From: Meghimatium bilineatum
Taxonomy: Eukaryota; Mollusca; Gastropoda; Stylommatophora; Philomycidae
Direction of reading: 5' to 3'
DNA length: 64,000 bases
Assembly (NCBI GenBank): GCA_034231615.1
Contig: CM067318.1
Span: 33,823,382-33,887,381 of the forward strand
A model generated the notes under the pieces. The model had not been told where the DNA came from. It did not search any database and worked only from the letters and a program-made list of their open reading frames with translations. The position numbers and the translations under genes are program-made. Shown piece after piece: positions 55,130 to 64,000 of this stretch. How positions within the stretch are numbered: the stretch's first letter is position 1; each line of letters opens with the position of its first letter.

Positions 55130-55814
55130 TGGCGAACAGGGCGGTAATTGTAACATAATTATAGGCTACTTTATGTATGTGCTGTTTTAAGCAACAATTT
55201 CAACATTATAAATATGTGACGATTATAGAATGGAAAAGGTCGACAAAATAAATAATGTTTGTAGAGAAATCGCTTGAAGTCATGAACACATTCATCAACA
55301 GAAAAGCAGAATAAATGATTTGTGACAGATGATTGCTATATTATATTACTTTTCCTGTTTAAATACTTTAATTATAACGAGTGTACGATCCTTAGACACA
55401 ATCATGTTTATACAATGTTATAATTATAGGAATCAGTTGCAGTTAGCATAAAAACGCCAGCAACTATGAACTGTTATCACATAATAGTATGAAAAAAACG
55501 GGGCAATTAAAATATAACTTATGAAAACACGGAGCATTTAAGTTATCACTTATGAAAAACGGGGCAATTAAGTTATCACTTTTGCATAAAAGAGGCAATA
55601 AAGTATTGTACATGGTATTATTTGTGATTGTGATGGAGGGGGTGAATGCAGGCAACGAAACAAGTAAGTAAAAGACCACAAAGGCTCACGGATTCAGAAC
55701 GATTTTCTATAGGCTACTCAAAGACGTTGACACAGAATCATAGATCTCATGAATTTTGAATGGCTATGATGACTGCTATATGATGTGTAGGATATATATA
55801 TACTGAATTAAATA
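55130..55814. other. Unassigned, with a ~35-bp repeat
   Basis: 55492-55605 has three loose copies of 'acggggcaattaagttatca' 'cttatgaaa'. The rest is AT-rich. Confidence 0.5.
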
Positions 55815-56165
55815 AACTATATTCCCAATTATAACCTATGGTTGCGAATCATGAACAGGACGACGGCAAGGTTAATAGCTGACTTGGGGATGAAGCATAA
55901 AGAAACAATTTTGAGAACACCATCAAACCAAGGAGTGAGAAGTAAGCTAAACGTCGTGGAGGGCTGGTGTCTTAACATCATTATGTTAAGGAAGCTGAAA
56001 TTCGGTGGGCATATACAGAGAAGCAATGGAGATAAAAGAACAATAATGGGGGTGCAGGTAACAGAGTCGATCCAGAACGGACATATCACAGTGTTTAATG
56101 ATGACACTGACAGAGGTAGATCAGATGGCCCAGGTTTGTATGGTGCTCAGAATAACCTTAAGAAA
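55815..56165 (+). mobile_element. LINE-IV-like C-terminal fragment
   Basis: The + frame from 55842 reads MNRTTARLIADLGMKHKETI, LRTPSNQGVRSKLN, LKFGGHIQRSNGDKRTIMG and DRGRSDGPGLYGAQ, corresponding to WTLNKTTARKI, LRIPWT, LKYFGHIKRHDGLEKTIMEG and the closing segment. The basic GKRxRGRPRRRW block is missing. It ends near 56170, beside a (TA)n tract. Confidence 0.65.
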
Positions 56166-56205
56166 TACTACGCTCTAGTATGAATATATCACATGATATT
56201 CTATA

Positions 56206-56779
<574 letters not shown>

Positions 56780-56809
56780 TATGTGCTGAAACGAAACAGA
56801 CTAATCGAG
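56780..56809 (+). CDS. Candidate 30-nt exon of the same unidentified gene
   Basis: A pyrimidine-rich stretch (ctcacttttctcttccctt, 56731-56749) and 'acataaacag' precede 30 bases reading YVLKRNRLIE in phase 0, followed by 'gtaagtcag'. It fits in phase and style with the next candidate exon at 62373 (SLLNREDLV...), together giving a charged, helix-like segment. Neither is recognised as a known family. Confidence 0.32.
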
Positions 56810-56934
56810 GTAAGTCAGGGTATGGTATCTAGATAGGAGTTGTATTTCATGTTTTGTTATATACTTTTACAGCTAGTAAAATTCACAAAATTAGGTGTTT
56901 CTTATATCACACTGTGTGTGGTCACCTGTATGGT

Positions 56935-57060
56935 TTGTGGCAAAATAGAAACAAGACAAGGATGCATTTTATCACGCATCCTAATTAACATATATGCAGA
57001 TAATTTTTTTTAAACATATGTCAGGACTCAAGATCAATGGGAAAATAATAATCTGCGATA
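56935..57060 (+). mobile_element. LINE RT fragment around the active site
   Basis: Reads CGKIETRQGCILSRILINIY then ADNF (56938-57010), the RQGCILSPILFNIYAD block, and after a short decay GLKINGKI and LRYGD, where YADD has become YGD. Truncated on the right by SINE-4. Confidence 0.65.
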
Positions 57061-57066
57061 TGGAGA

Positions 57067-57200
57067 TGGGAATTGAACCAGGTTCGTTCTAGTGGCACCG
57101 AATCGGCTTGCAATACAAGTAAACAAGTTTTCGTGCTTGACCAACCACATCCTCAGAAAATATGTGACCTTGTTAGGACATCCAAGCTGTGTACTCAAAT
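57067..57200 (-). mobile_element. SINE-4 copy 2 (minus strand)
   Basis: Aligned with 10637-10770 throughout: 'gaattgaaccaggttcg', 'agtggcaccgaatcggcttg', 'gtgtactcaaa'. On the minus strand 'ctggttcaattccc' is the B-box-like word. Confidence 0.65.
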
Positions 57201-57429
57201 AACTGAGAACGGAGCAATCGAGACAAGAACTATTACAAATACAACGAAAACGTATTGAAGTATCCTCAGGAACACAAACATATAACATCAGTATTCCTAC
57301 TATAAGGACATATAGGCCTGTTTATAAATATAAATGAGATAAAGATTGGACAAAGCTGCTTTAAATAATAGCTTATACAAGTAATTTTAAGTATAAAGCA
57401 TGAAAATGAAAATAATACTTAAGGCGGAC
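57201..57429. other. No recognisable feature
   Basis: AT-rich spacer. Confidence 0.35.
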
Positions 57430-57505
57430 AGGAATTGAACCAAGTCTTGTCTAGAATGGTCCGTTCTCAGTGACTTGAGCACACAGGTTAAATGTTTTGA
57501 AGAGA
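57430..57505 (-). mobile_element. SINE-4 partial copy 3 (minus strand)
   Basis: 'aggaattgaaccaagtcttg' and 'cagtgacttgagcacacagg' follow the SINE-4 order with a deletion. It ends at the start of the 48-bp array. Confidence 0.45.
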
Positions 57506-57534
57506 ACATATATTTTTAGGGGATGTGGTTGGTC

Positions 57535-58833
57535 AAGTAATTCATCCCATATAACTGTTGTGTGTAGATTATATGGTTGGTCAAGGAATTCATCCCATAT
57601 AACTGTTGTGTGTAGATTATGTGGTTGGTCAAGTAATTCATCCCATATAACTGTTGTGTGTAGATTATGTGGTTGGTCAAGTAATTCATCCCATATAACT
57701 GTTGTGTGTAGATTATGTGGTTGGTCAAGTAATTCATCCCATATAACTGTTGTGTGTAGATTATATGGTTGGTCAAGTAATTCATTCCATATTGCTGTTG
57801 TGTGTAGATTATGTGGTTGGTCAAGTAATTCATCCCATATAACTGTTGTGTGTAGATTATGTGGTTGGTCAAGTAATTCATCCCATATAACTGTTGTGTG
57901 TAGATTATGTGGTTGGTCAAGTAATTCATCCCATATAACTGTTGTGTGTAGATTATATGGTTGGTCAAGTAATTCATTCCATATTGCTGTTGTGTGTAGA
58001 TTATGTGGTTGGTCAAGTAATTCATCCCATATAACTGTTGTGTGTAGATTATGTGGTTGGTCAAGTAATTCATCCCATATAACTGTTGTGTGTAGATTAT
58101 GTGGTTGGTCAAGTCATTCATCCCATATAACTGTTGTGTGTAGATTATGTGGTTGGTCAAGTAATTCATCCCATATAACTGTTGTGTGTAGATTATATGG
58201 TTGGTCAAGTAATTCATTCCATATTGCTGTTGTGTGTAGATTATGTGGTTGGTCAAGTAATTCATCCCATATAACTGTTGTGTGTAGATTATGTGGTTGG
58301 TCAAGTAATTCATCCCATATAACTGTTGTGTGTAGATTATGTGGTTGGTCAAGTCATTCATCCCATATAACTGTTGTGTGTAGATTATGTGGTTGGTCAA
58401 GTAATTCATCCCATATAACTGTTGTGTGTAGATTATATGGTTGGTCAAGTAATTCATTCCATATTGCTGTTGTGTGTAGATTATGTGGTTGGTCAAGTAA
58501 TTCATCCCATATAACTGTTGTGTGTAGATTATGTGGTTGGTCAAGTAATTCATCCCATATAACTGTTGTGTGTAGATTATGTGGTTGGTCAAGTCATTCA
58601 TCCCATATAACTGTTGTGTGTAGATTATGTGGTTGGTCAAGTAATTCATCCCATATAACTGTTGTGTGTAGATTATATGGTTGGTCAAGTAATTCATTCC
58701 ATATTGCTGTTGTGTGTAGATTATGTGGTTGGTCAAGTAATTCATCCCATATAACTGTTGTGTGTAGATTATGTGGTTGGTCAAGTAATTCATCCCATAT
58801 AACTGTTGTGTGTAGATTATGTGGTTGGTCAAG
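57535..58833. repeat. Minisatellite, 48 bp x 27, with 240-bp higher-order repeat
   Basis: Unit 'gtggttggtcaagtaattca' 'tcccatataactgttgtg' 'tgtagattat'. Variant units (fixed changes giving 'tcattccatattgctg', or 'gtcattcatccc') recur in the same order every five units, so 240-bp blocks are repeated almost exactly at 58013, 58253 and 58493, with a shorter four-unit block before. As 48 is divisible by three and no unit holds a stop, open frames of about 440 codons exist on both strands (CGWSSNSSHITVVCRL per unit on +, NHIIYTQQLYGMNYLT on -). There is no start context, no flanking coding sequence and no reason to call them genes. Confidence 0.96.
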
Positions 58834-59009
58834 ATAATTTAACAGGTGTGTGCATGCTTATTGGCACTTTACGTGTGTCAGTAGATCTGCTGTAGGATGA
58901 ATCAGTCACTGTTCCCTTGCAGTGACTTCGGCTTTTCGTGGGTGTCGTTTATTTCCTAACCAGTTTATTTTCTTCAGATATGTTTCAAACGCCTCTGGAC
59001 ACCTCTCTT
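58834..59009. other. No recognisable feature
   Basis: Short spacer. Confidence 0.35.
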
Positions 59010-59345
59010 TGGTTGCATTTCCCCATATAAACTGTTTCATGCATCCTGGACACAGATTTTTATTGCATTTTCCCACATAAACGTTTCAAGCACCCAGGAC
59101 ACCGATTTATGTTGCATTTCCCCATATAAACTGTTTCATGCATCCTGGACACCGATTTTTATTGCATTTTCCCACATAAACGTTTCAAGCACCCTGGACA
59201 CCGATTTTTATTGCATTTTCCCATATAAACGTTTCAAGCACCCTGGACACCGATTTTTGTCGCATTTTCCCATATAAACTGTTACTGTTTCAAACGCCTC
59301 TGGGCACCGTTCTTTGGTCATATTTCCGCATATAAACTGTTCAAT
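59010..59345. repeat. Degenerate tandem repeat, about 50 bp
   Basis: Six copies of a unit with 'ttgcattttcccacataaac' 'gtttcaagcaccctggacac' 'cgattttt', diverging at both ends (outer copies have 'cgcctctgg'). Confidence 0.88.
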
Positions 59346-59817
59346 GAACAGGTTTTTTTGTTGCGATCTTACATACAGCTTTGTATTTAATCAATAGTCT
59401 ACATCTAACTCTTTTGTCCTCCGAAAATTCGCCTAGCAATACTTGCTGTGAGATGATAAGATTGTTGTTCGTACTTTGCACATGGTCAACCATCTTAGTT
59501 GTCTACGTCTGAAATTTACCACTATTTATTGTAATTTTGTCAGTTCCAACAATTATGTGAATGTAAGTATGCCCTACAATCTGTATCAACCTTTACTATG
59601 TAGTTAGCGTACATAACATATTTCATGATTTGTTTATTGTCAAGCTGAGTTACTACAACATCTAACATTGTTATGTGCAGTATCTCTTGGATGCAATTCG
59701 TCTTTTGCTGAATATTGAGCCAATGTATAATTATTTTACATCATAATCATCGTCAAATGCCTTCTCCGTATCCAATGTTGGCTACAACGGACCTCCAATT
59801 TTGTGTGTCTCTTGTCT
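59346..59817. other. No clear feature
   Basis: AT-rich. 59544-59562 is flanked by a good acceptor ('taattttgtcag') and donor ('gtaagtatg') but has 19 nt and does not keep phase. Confidence 0.35.
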
Positions 59818-59945
59818 TCTTGGTGTACTCTGCTAGAATCTATCCTATCCAACATTTGTATCTCTTGTCTTATTGGTGTACTCTGCTAGAATCTATCCTA
59901 TCCAACATTTTTATCTCTTGTCGTATTGGTGTACTCTGCTAGAAT
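59818..59945. repeat. 53-bp tandem repeat derived from a LINE-III tail
   Basis: 'tggtgtactctgctagaatc' 'tatcctatccaaca' at 59821, 59874 and 59927. The unit is the LINE-III 3' end seen once at 60940-60990 ('ggtggactctgctaaatgta'). Confidence 0.85.
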
Positions 59946-60224
59946 GTATCATGTCCATTTCATGATATGAATAATATCAGTGAAATCCAATGTACGACCA
60001 GGACGTTTGGTTGAATGTTTGCTACCGGCGCTGTACGATATCAGTAGCACACGTATAATTGCGAACCGTGTGACAGCCCTGTGCATTTTTGCTGAAGCGC
60101 TGATATCCATTCAGCTCACAGACTTTAATTTATGCCAATACATATTATATATTCAGTTGTTTTTTTTAATTCAAGAGGTTCTTCAGAGCCCATACATACG
60201 TGTCAGGATGTCCACGTTATTATA

Positions 60225-60395
60225 TGCGTGCTTCGGCAGAAGATGGATGTGTCGTGCCATTAACGCAAATAAAATGGCGGCACAACACATTTCCATTCTC
60301 AGGACTACATCCTACTTTAAATCTAGTAGCACCATGGTCCTGTTACAAGGGAGATCCAGCGGGAGTTTGAGAATGATCGCTGAAGAAGAAGAATA
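60225..60395 (+). mobile_element. SINE-1 3' part
   Basis: 'ggcggcacaacacatttcca' 'ttctcaggactacatcc', an inserted 'agcaccatggtcctgttaca' and 'gggagtttgagaatgatcgc' with a GAA tail. It shares the 'accatggtcct' segment with the minus-strand copy at 7328, defining a sub-type of the family. Confidence 0.65.
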
Positions 60396-60479
60396 TGCGT
60401 TCTTCAAATACATGAGAAGAGTTCGGCTAGACTTAGAAGATTTTGAGAACAGTATGAATTTATCAGAAGATAAATAAGA

Positions 60480-60865
60480 ATCATTATGACTAGACTTATC
60501 AGATGAACATCGGGGACATTATAACTAGACTCAATAGAGGGTCCCTAGACTTATCAAATGATCAACGGAGACATTATACCTAAACTCATTAGATGATATG
60601 TGGAAACATTGTTACAAGACATCAGATAATCAATGAGAACATTATATCTAAGCGCATACGAGGATACATGAGAACAGTGTTACTAGACTCACCCGAGAAT
60701 CGATGAGATTATTATGATCAGACTCAATAGATGAGCAATGAGATCATTATGACTAGACTCACCTCAGGATCAATACAGAACATTAAAACTAGACTTGTCA
60801 GATGATAAATAACGAACATTAAAACTAGACTTGTCAGATGATAAATAACGAACATTAAATCTAGA
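60480..60865. repeat. Degenerate tandem repeat, about 33-36 bp
   Basis: Ten or so diverged copies of 'acattatgactagacttatc' 'agatgatcaat', the last two nearly identical ('acattaaaactagacttgtc'). Confidence 0.8.
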
Positions 60866-60867
60866 CG

Positions 60868-61000
60868 TATCATCATCATCATCATGAAGTGCCGTCACCG
60901 TAACAAACTTTTATTGTAACTACCTCCAAAATCCCATGCCTCTTGTCTTGGTGGTGGACTCTGCTAAATGTAACCTTTCCATCTCGTGATGTTAGGAATT
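60868..61000 (-). mobile_element. LINE-III 3' end (minus strand)
   Basis: Minus strand: 'atcacgagatggaaaggtta' 'catttagcagagtcc' 'accaccaagacaagagg' and then 'ggtgacggcacttcatgatg' with a (TGA)n tail at 60868-60882, the terminus typical of this family. Confidence 0.6.
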
Positions 61001-61244
61001 GACTCATCACATGATCAATAAAGAATATTATGATTAGACCCATAATATAATCCATTCTGTTAGATATTGACATTAGAATCTTTTTAGACGTGGTTCTATG
61101 TTGTGACAATGTGTCTCTGTCAAGTCGCGGCTGGTAATCACTTGGACAGATTGGATGACAGGTCCAGTAAGCTACGTTCATGGTTTCTATATTTCTAATA
61201 TATACTCGTATAACACACGATGAAGTACGTTTATTATGTAAAAC
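61001..61244. other. No recognisable feature
   Basis: AT-rich spacer. Confidence 0.35.
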
Positions 61245-61476
61245 GTAAAGCTATGTCACATGGCAGCAACCTGCCGTTGGGGATGTAGATAACTCTTCAT
61301 GTACTAAGCCGCAGCAACTATTAGGCGGAGTGGCAAGTTCCCTTCCTTGATGTCCTTACTTCCCCTAGCTCATGCTTCAGTTACTCATTTACAGTTGAAT
61401 CGACTGGATTAGTGGCACGCTGTAAACCAGTGATATAAAGCAAGCTCACTATCAACTAGGCTACCGAGTTCCTCGT
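61245..61476 (-). mobile_element. SINE-3 copy 2 (minus strand), uninterrupted
   Basis: Minus strand: 'gaggaactcggtagcctagt', 'caactgtaaatgagtaactg', 'acatcaaggaagggaacttg', 'ggcttagtacatgaagagtt' 'atctacatcc' and 'caacggcaggttgctgccat'. It aligns with 47675-47913 plus 48233-48275, showing where the minisatellite arose in copy 1. Confidence 0.78.
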
Positions 61477-61502
61477 ATGTACTATTAACACAAGTTTTAA
61501 AT

Positions 61503-61680
61503 ATGCGACATAGGCAACCATGACATGCGACATAGGCAATCATGACATGCGACATAGGCAATCATGACATGCGACATAGGCAATCATGACATGCGACATA
61601 GGCAATCATGACATGCGACATAGGCAATCATAACATGCGACATAGGCAATCATAACATGCGACATAGACAAACATGAGAT
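61503..61680. repeat. 22-bp tandem repeat, eight copies
   Basis: 'atgcgacataggcaatcatg' 'ac' with few substitutions. Confidence 0.94.
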
Positions 61681-62031
61681 GAGCCCGCATACTGCATAAC
61701 ACATACTTCATACATGTAACAAATTACACAAAGAGAGATAACACAGATATACCAGTGAGATTACTAAATTTCGCAGCTGAGGAGCTTCTTTGGATGGCTG
61801 GAAGCAAATCGTGAATTTCATTGCAGTGTGGGGTGTCACGATGTCATGAAACCCATGGTGACAATTTGAAGAATGATGAAGAAAACGAAGGAAATATATT
61901 ATGCGGCTTACTGTTGATGAACATATACAGACCGTGTACTCACCACAATTCACAAACCAATATCGTTTCTATCGCACCCTTCCAACAATAGTTTGATTTA
62001 TTTGTTATTATCTAACAAGACCTTTATTCAC
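61681..62031. other. No recognisable feature
   Basis: Unassigned sequence. Confidence 0.35.
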
Positions 62032-62102
62032 ACACACACACGCACACACACACACACACACACTCACATACAGGTATACACATACATATAGACACACACA
62101 TA
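62032..62102. repeat. (CA)n microsatellite, imperfect
   Basis: CA dinucleotides with a few interruptions. Confidence 0.9.
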
Positions 62103-62163
62103 CCCTCTTGTGATACAATTAAAAAACACATTATCAAATGATAACCATGAACACTTAAGAATA

Positions 62164-62358
62164 TTTACGCATGATGTCATAACTTCTCTCACCTTATCTT
62201 GTTTACGCATGATGTCATAACTTATCTCACCTTATCTTGTTTACGCATGATGTCACAACTTATCTCACCGTATCTTGTTTACGCATGATGTCATAACTTA
62301 TCTCACCTTATCTTGTTTACGCATGATGTCACAACTTATCTCACCTTATCTTGTTTAT
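62164..62358. repeat. 38-bp tandem repeat, five copies, next to a candidate exon
   Basis: 'tttacgcatgatgtcataac' 'ttatctcaccttatcttg' at 62164, 62202, 62240, 62278 and 62316. The last copy's pyrimidine-rich end lies 15-40 bases before the AG at 62371-62372 and could serve as its polypyrimidine tract. Confidence 0.93.
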
Positions 62359-62372
62359 ACGTGGTTATTCAG

Positions 62373-62555
62373 TCACTGTTGAACAGAGAAGATCTAGTAT
62401 CAGTCAGGGAAGATGAACGTGAGCGGGCTCAGGCTATCTTAGACGCTGGAGAAGATGTCAAGAGAAGTTTACAGACTCTGAGGAACGGTCTACAAGATCG
62501 ACTATTTCAATTGTTACGTCCATCAATTTCTGCAAGTTACGATGAAAGTAAATAA
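62373..62555 (+). CDS. Candidate exon with charged helical sequence
   Basis: After 'ggttattcag' the frame opens with SLLNREDLVS, then VREDERERAQAILDAGEDVK, then RSLQTLRNGLQDRLFQLLRP, ending SYDESK and TAA at 62553. The region is rich in Glu, Arg and Leu at helix-like spacing and is clearly different in composition from the flanks. It starts in phase 0. An internal donor (gtaaata at 62547) offers an alternative end. I know of no family it belongs to. The upstream ATG at 62313 lies in the 38-bp repeat and is unlikely to be the real start. Confidence is moderate that it is coding, low on exact ends. Confidence 0.48.
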   Translation, partial: SLLNREDLVSVREDERERAQAILDAGEDVKRSLQTLRNGLQDRLFQLLRPSISASYDESK

Positions 62556-62568
62556 GTGTTTTAATGAA

Positions 62569-62679
62569 GGTAAGTGATATTATAGCTTTAGGAAGGTAAG
62601 TCAAGGTATAACTCTAGGAAGGTAAGTGATGTTATAGCTCTAGGAAGGTAAGTGATGTTATAGCTCTAGAAAGGTAAGT
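62569..62679. repeat. 26-bp tandem repeat, each unit with a consensus splice donor
   Basis: 'aaggtaagtgatgttatagc' 'tctagg' repeated; GT dinucleotides at 62570, 62596, 62622, 62648 and 62674, each in AAG-GTAAGT context. Cut by the assembly gap. Confidence 0.92.
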
Positions 62680-62779
62680 NNNNNNNNNNNNNNNNNNNNN
62701 NNNNNNNNNNNNNNNNNNNNNNNNNNNNNNNNNNNNNNNNNNNNNNNNNNNNNNNNNNNNNNNNNNNNNNNNNNNNNNN
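62680..62779. other. Assembly gap (100 N)
   Basis: Exactly 100 N, the conventional size for a gap of unknown length. The array on its left probably caused the break. Confidence 0.97.
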
Positions 62780-63010
62780 AAGATACTTCCTAGATACTTG
62801 AACTCTTTGAATTGTTTGATTTTTGTGTTCTTTATTTTGGATGTTTAAGTGATCTGTTGATCTCGTTATTTGCATAGCTTCTGTCTTTTGTGTGTTAATC
62901 TGCATGTTGTATTTATTGCATATTCTTGATAGTGAGTTTATGGTGAGTTTAAAGTGTTTCTTCATCATTATGTATGCTTCTTTGATCGCCCAAGAAATTC
63001 AGTTCATTGA
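62780..63010 (-). mobile_element. LINE fragment after the RT palm (minus strand)
   Basis: The minus strand reads INSLSRICNKYNMQINTQKT, then EAMQITRSTDHLNIQN, the stretch after YADD in RTE-like RTs (ICNKYxMxINxxKTxxM). It is cut by the gap on its downstream side and by (TA)n upstream. Confidence 0.65.
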
Positions 63011-63041
63011 GTTCGCTAAGTTTCTCATTCGCTGTATTTTG

Positions 63042-63197
<156 letters not shown>

Positions 63198-63234
63198 TTG
63201 TTTCTTTTAGCAAAATATAAGTGTACTAAATATA

Positions 63235-63662
63235 TCACATAAACATAGGGTATTAAAAGGTATAACTAAATATAAATGAACTAAAAGGCATTACACAAAT
63301 ATAGTATGCTAAAAGGTATAACAGAATATTAATTTACTAAAAGGTATTACACAAATATAGTATGTTAAAGGTTTTGCCAAATTATAAATGTACTAAAAGG
63401 TGTTAAACAAAAATAGTATGCTAATAGGTATAAACAAATATAAATGTACCTAAATGTATTACACAAATATAGTATGTTAAAAGGTATAACAAAATATAGA
63501 TGTTAAAAGGTATTAAACAAATATAGTATGTTAAAAGGTATAACAAAATATAGATGTTAAAAGGTATTACACAAATATAGTATGTTAAAAGGTATAAAAA
63601 AATATAAATGTACTAAAATGTATTAAACAAATATAGTATGTTAAAAGGTATGACAATATATA
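63235..63662. repeat. Minisatellite, about 60-bp compound unit
   Basis: About seven copies of 'aaaggtataacaaaatataa' 'atgtactaaaaggtatt' 'acacaaatatagtatgtta', itself two similar halves. Confidence 0.88.
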
Positions 63663-64000
63663 GTTTACTAGAAGCAATACCCGACTTTCCCTGGATGAGA
63701 ATTAAATGTAATTGCATAATTAGCCTTGGTTAATAGTTAACTGTATCATGCATATGTCACACAGACTTTCATCTTCGTTTACAAATTCAAGTAAAAAAAA
63801 TAACTACTATCTCTTGGATCGAACACAGAACAACACAAATCTGCTACCAAAAAAGACCTAAACAAAACGACTACGAAACTACGAGAAACTCGTACTTCCT
63901 GAAGACGTAAAAATATAAAGATAAATATGTATATCGTTTTTATACTTTGGATTCAACTGTTACTGTGTACATAGTGAGATGTCGTTCGGCGGTGAAAACA
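63663..64000. other. No clear feature
   Basis: At the very end 'ttggattcaactgttactgt' 'gtacatag' precedes a less AT-rich stretch (63975-64000) that could be the start of an exon, cut by the window edge. Confidence 0.3.

Noticed and set aside
57497-58837. 446-codon (+) and 438-codon (-) open frames
   Set aside because: They arise from a 48-bp tandem repeat without stops; both strands are equally open and neither has a start context or non-repeat coding sequence.
59544-59562. 19-nt segment between a good acceptor and donor
   Set aside because: Length not divisible by three, so it would break the phase-0 series; kept out of the gene model.
59980-60477. 165-codon frame
   Set aside because: Overlaps a SINE-1 copy and a minisatellite; composition varies along the frame and no domain is visible.

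Overview
The window reads as intron and intergenic DNA of an animal, not of a prokaryote. It is AT-rich, has almost no long open frames, and is crowded with non-LTR retrotransposon fragments, tRNA-derived SINEs, DNA-transposon remnants, minisatellites and long (TA)n tracts. The mixture (RTE-like endonuclease/reverse-transcriptase elements, an I/Jockey-type element with an RNase H domain, SINE cores of a kind I associate with molluscs) suggests a lophotrochozoan, most likely a mollusc. That is inference from repeat style, not a species call. A run of exactly 100 N (62680-62779) is an assembly gap.

Names used below. LINE-I: I/Jockey-like with C-terminal RNase H and a CCHC finger (4672, 5537, 7762, 23063). 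LINE-II: RTE-like (131, 11549, 35030). LINE-III: RTE-like, 3' end near a 'tctgctaga' motif (1, 10836, 14985, 17085, 60868). LINE-IV: RTE-like with YADDT (21445, 23850, 53060, 55815). LINE-V: endonuclease-RT element with 'HLITTGKIKGR' near its C terminus (24229, 29498, 38890, 48535). SINE-1: (GAA)n-tailed retroposon of about 280 bp. SINE-2: tRNA-headed SINE (12041, 25812, 34761). SINE-3: 47675 and 61245. SINE-4: 10637, 57067, 57430.

Layout. 1-8.3 kb: LINE and hAT remnants, a 43-bp minisatellite, and the best-preserved element, LINE-I at 5537-6952, which landed in a 72-bp tandem array with a visible 14-bp target duplication. 8.3-10.5 kb: unrecognised. 10.5-17.4 kb: LINE and SINE fragments, minisatellites and a candidate exon (14291-14343). 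17.4-25 kb: trinucleotide repeats and LINEs I, IV and V. 25-34 kb: SINEs, (TA)n, MITEs and a 9-copy 36-bp array. 34-39.7 kb: a nearly full-length but broken LINE-II carrying nested insertions, then a LINE-V carrying a SINE-1 with perfect target duplication. 39.7-49 kb: a 35-bp array, repeat-poor AT-rich DNA, and a SINE-3 split by a minisatellite. 49.5-57 kb: an internally deleted mariner and several LINEs. 57.5-64 kb: a 27-copy 48-bp array with 240-bp higher-order structure, further arrays, a candidate exon at 62373 and the gap.

The only signal for a host gene on the + strand is a set of short exon-like segments between good splice signals (14291-14343, 56780-56809, 62373 onward, plus several of 6-15 nt). 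Nearly all have lengths divisible by three and share one reading phase. If real, most of the window is intron of one gene built largely from micro-exons. The inter-repeat sequence is otherwise featureless to me.
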